Positions 63,379 through 64,000 of a DNA stretch of 64,000 bases are shown here, in pieces (position 1 is the stretch's first letter; each line of letters opens with the position of its first letter). A program made the position numbers and the translations under genes. The notes beneath the pieces are model-generated. The model did no database searches. It was not told where the DNA came from and worked only from the letters and a program-made list of their open reading frames with translations. Source of the stretch: Bacillus niameyensis. GTDB taxonomy: Bacteria; Bacillota; Bacilli; Bacillales; Bacillaceae_C. Location of the stretch: assembly GCF_001375535.1 (NCBI RefSeq), contig NZ_LN831197.1, positions 4,089,823 through 4,153,822 on the forward strand, read 5' to 3'.

Positions 63379-64000
63379 AAATAGCGATTATTGGTCAGGG
63401 TGGTCATAGTAAAGTGATTCGTGATTTGATTTCTTTTAATCAGCATGATCAAATTATTGCTTATCTGGATGATAAAATAACCGATTTTTATCAACGGGAC
63501 AATATTTATTTTGGACCGATTTTTTATGCAGAGTTCCTTAAGAATATGTTTCACGATCTGAAACTTTTTATTGCAATCGGTCATAATCAAACACGAAAAG
63601 CGATTGTGAACCGACTGCAGTTTCCAGCAGAGAACTATATAACACTTATCCATAAAACAGCTATTGTGAGCCCGAGCTCCAAAATTGGCCACGGATCGAT
63701 CCTTATGGCTCATTCTACTGTGAATGCAGACTCCTTAATCGGAGAGCATACGATCATTAATACTAGTTCCGTTGTTGAACATGATAGTCGAGTTGGTGAT
63801 TTTGTGCATATTTCCCCTAATGCGACTTTAACAGGCTCTGTTCAAGTTGAGGATGGTGTGCATATCGGCGCAGGGGCTACGGTCATACCTAATCTTACTA
63901 TTGGTGAGTGGTCCGTGATAGGAGCGGGTGCAACCGTGATCGATTCTATACCAGCAAGTAGCATCGCTGTGGGCGTACCGGCCAGAGTGAAAAATAAACA
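63375..64000 (+). CDS. epsM: Sugar O/N-acetyltransferase (EpsM), 3' end beyond window
   Basis: ATG 63375 overlaps the epsL stop; the frame is open to the window edge (~208 codons, close to full length). NeuD/PglD-like: IAIIGQGGHSKVIRDLI, LFIAIGHNQTRKAIV, then left-handed beta-helix hexapeptides (SKIGHGSILMAHSTVNADSLIGEH..., GVHIGAGATVIPNLTIGEWSVIGAG) and IAVGVPARVKNK. In the B. subtilis eps operon epsM acts with epsC and epsN to make UDP-diNAcBac; epsN would be expected next. Confidence 0.88.
   Translation, partial: MKIAIIGQGGHSKVIRDLISFNQHDQIIAYLDDKITDFYQRDNIYFGPIFYAEFLKNMFHDLKLFIAIGHNQTRKAIVNRLQFPAENYITLIHKTAIVSPSSKIGHGSILMAHSTVNADSLIGEHTIINTSSVVEHDSRVGDFVHISPNATLTGSVQVEDGVHIGAGATVIPNLTIGEWSVIGAGATVIDSIPASSIAVGVPARVKNK

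Overview
The window comes from an AT-rich, endospore-forming Gram-positive of the Bacillaceae. The evidence is strong AGGAGG-type ribosome binding sites, frequent TTG/GTG starts, sigma-K-like promoters, spore-coat and sps genes, and a backbone that follows the Bacillus subtilis order as I recall it (yuxO / mrpABCDEFG / MFS / kapB / patB / yugF / yugI / pgi). I cannot name the species.

Layout. 1-1270: end of a YuiF-like antiporter gene and a small Gly/Pro/Tyr-rich protein. 1289-8546: a two-gene PIN-domain (toxin-antitoxin-like) unit followed by a complete type I restriction-modification locus (hsdM-hsdS-hsdR). 8671-15498: yuxO thioesterase, a promoterless fragment of a larger surface-type protein, and the convergent seven-gene Mrp Na+/H+ antiporter operon. 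15698-24144: housekeeping genes (MFS transporter, kapB, a cyclophilin lipoprotein, Cu/Zn-SOD-like lipoprotein, patB, a hydrolase, yugI, glutamate dehydrogenase). 24345-40812: a large spore-surface glycan region. It has an sps-type operon carrying a full set of pseudaminic-acid-type enzymes (PseB, C, F, G, H, I homologues), a cgeB-like unit, and the spsIJKL dTDP-rhamnose module. 40951-44759: pgi, two Cys-rich probable coat proteins and a TerC-family gene.

44800-52210 holds the most striking locus: a two-precursor lasso-peptide operon of the paeninodin type (cyclase C1, precursor A1, cyclase C2, precursor A2, HprK-like kinase K, B1 recognition protein, B2 leader peptidase, nucleotidyltransferase N). 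Precursor A1 closely resembles paeninodin as I remember it. Precursor A2 has an Asn at core position 1, a long 36-residue core and two cysteines. No exporter is encoded in the operon.

52229 to the end is the biofilm exopolysaccharide (eps) operon: epsA, epsB, an EAR antitermination RNA, epsC, D, E, a polymerase, two GT4 transferases, galE, a 49-residue unknown, epsL and epsM, running off the window. The lasso promoter and the eps promoter carry the same perfect 16-bp palindrome (GTTCTTTATAAAGAAC). In the eps promoter it sits exactly between the -35 and -10 boxes, and it matches the SinR half-site GTTCTYT. The simplest reading is that the lasso peptide system is co-repressed with biofilm matrix production. 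This coupling is an inference from sequence and is the main lead of the window.
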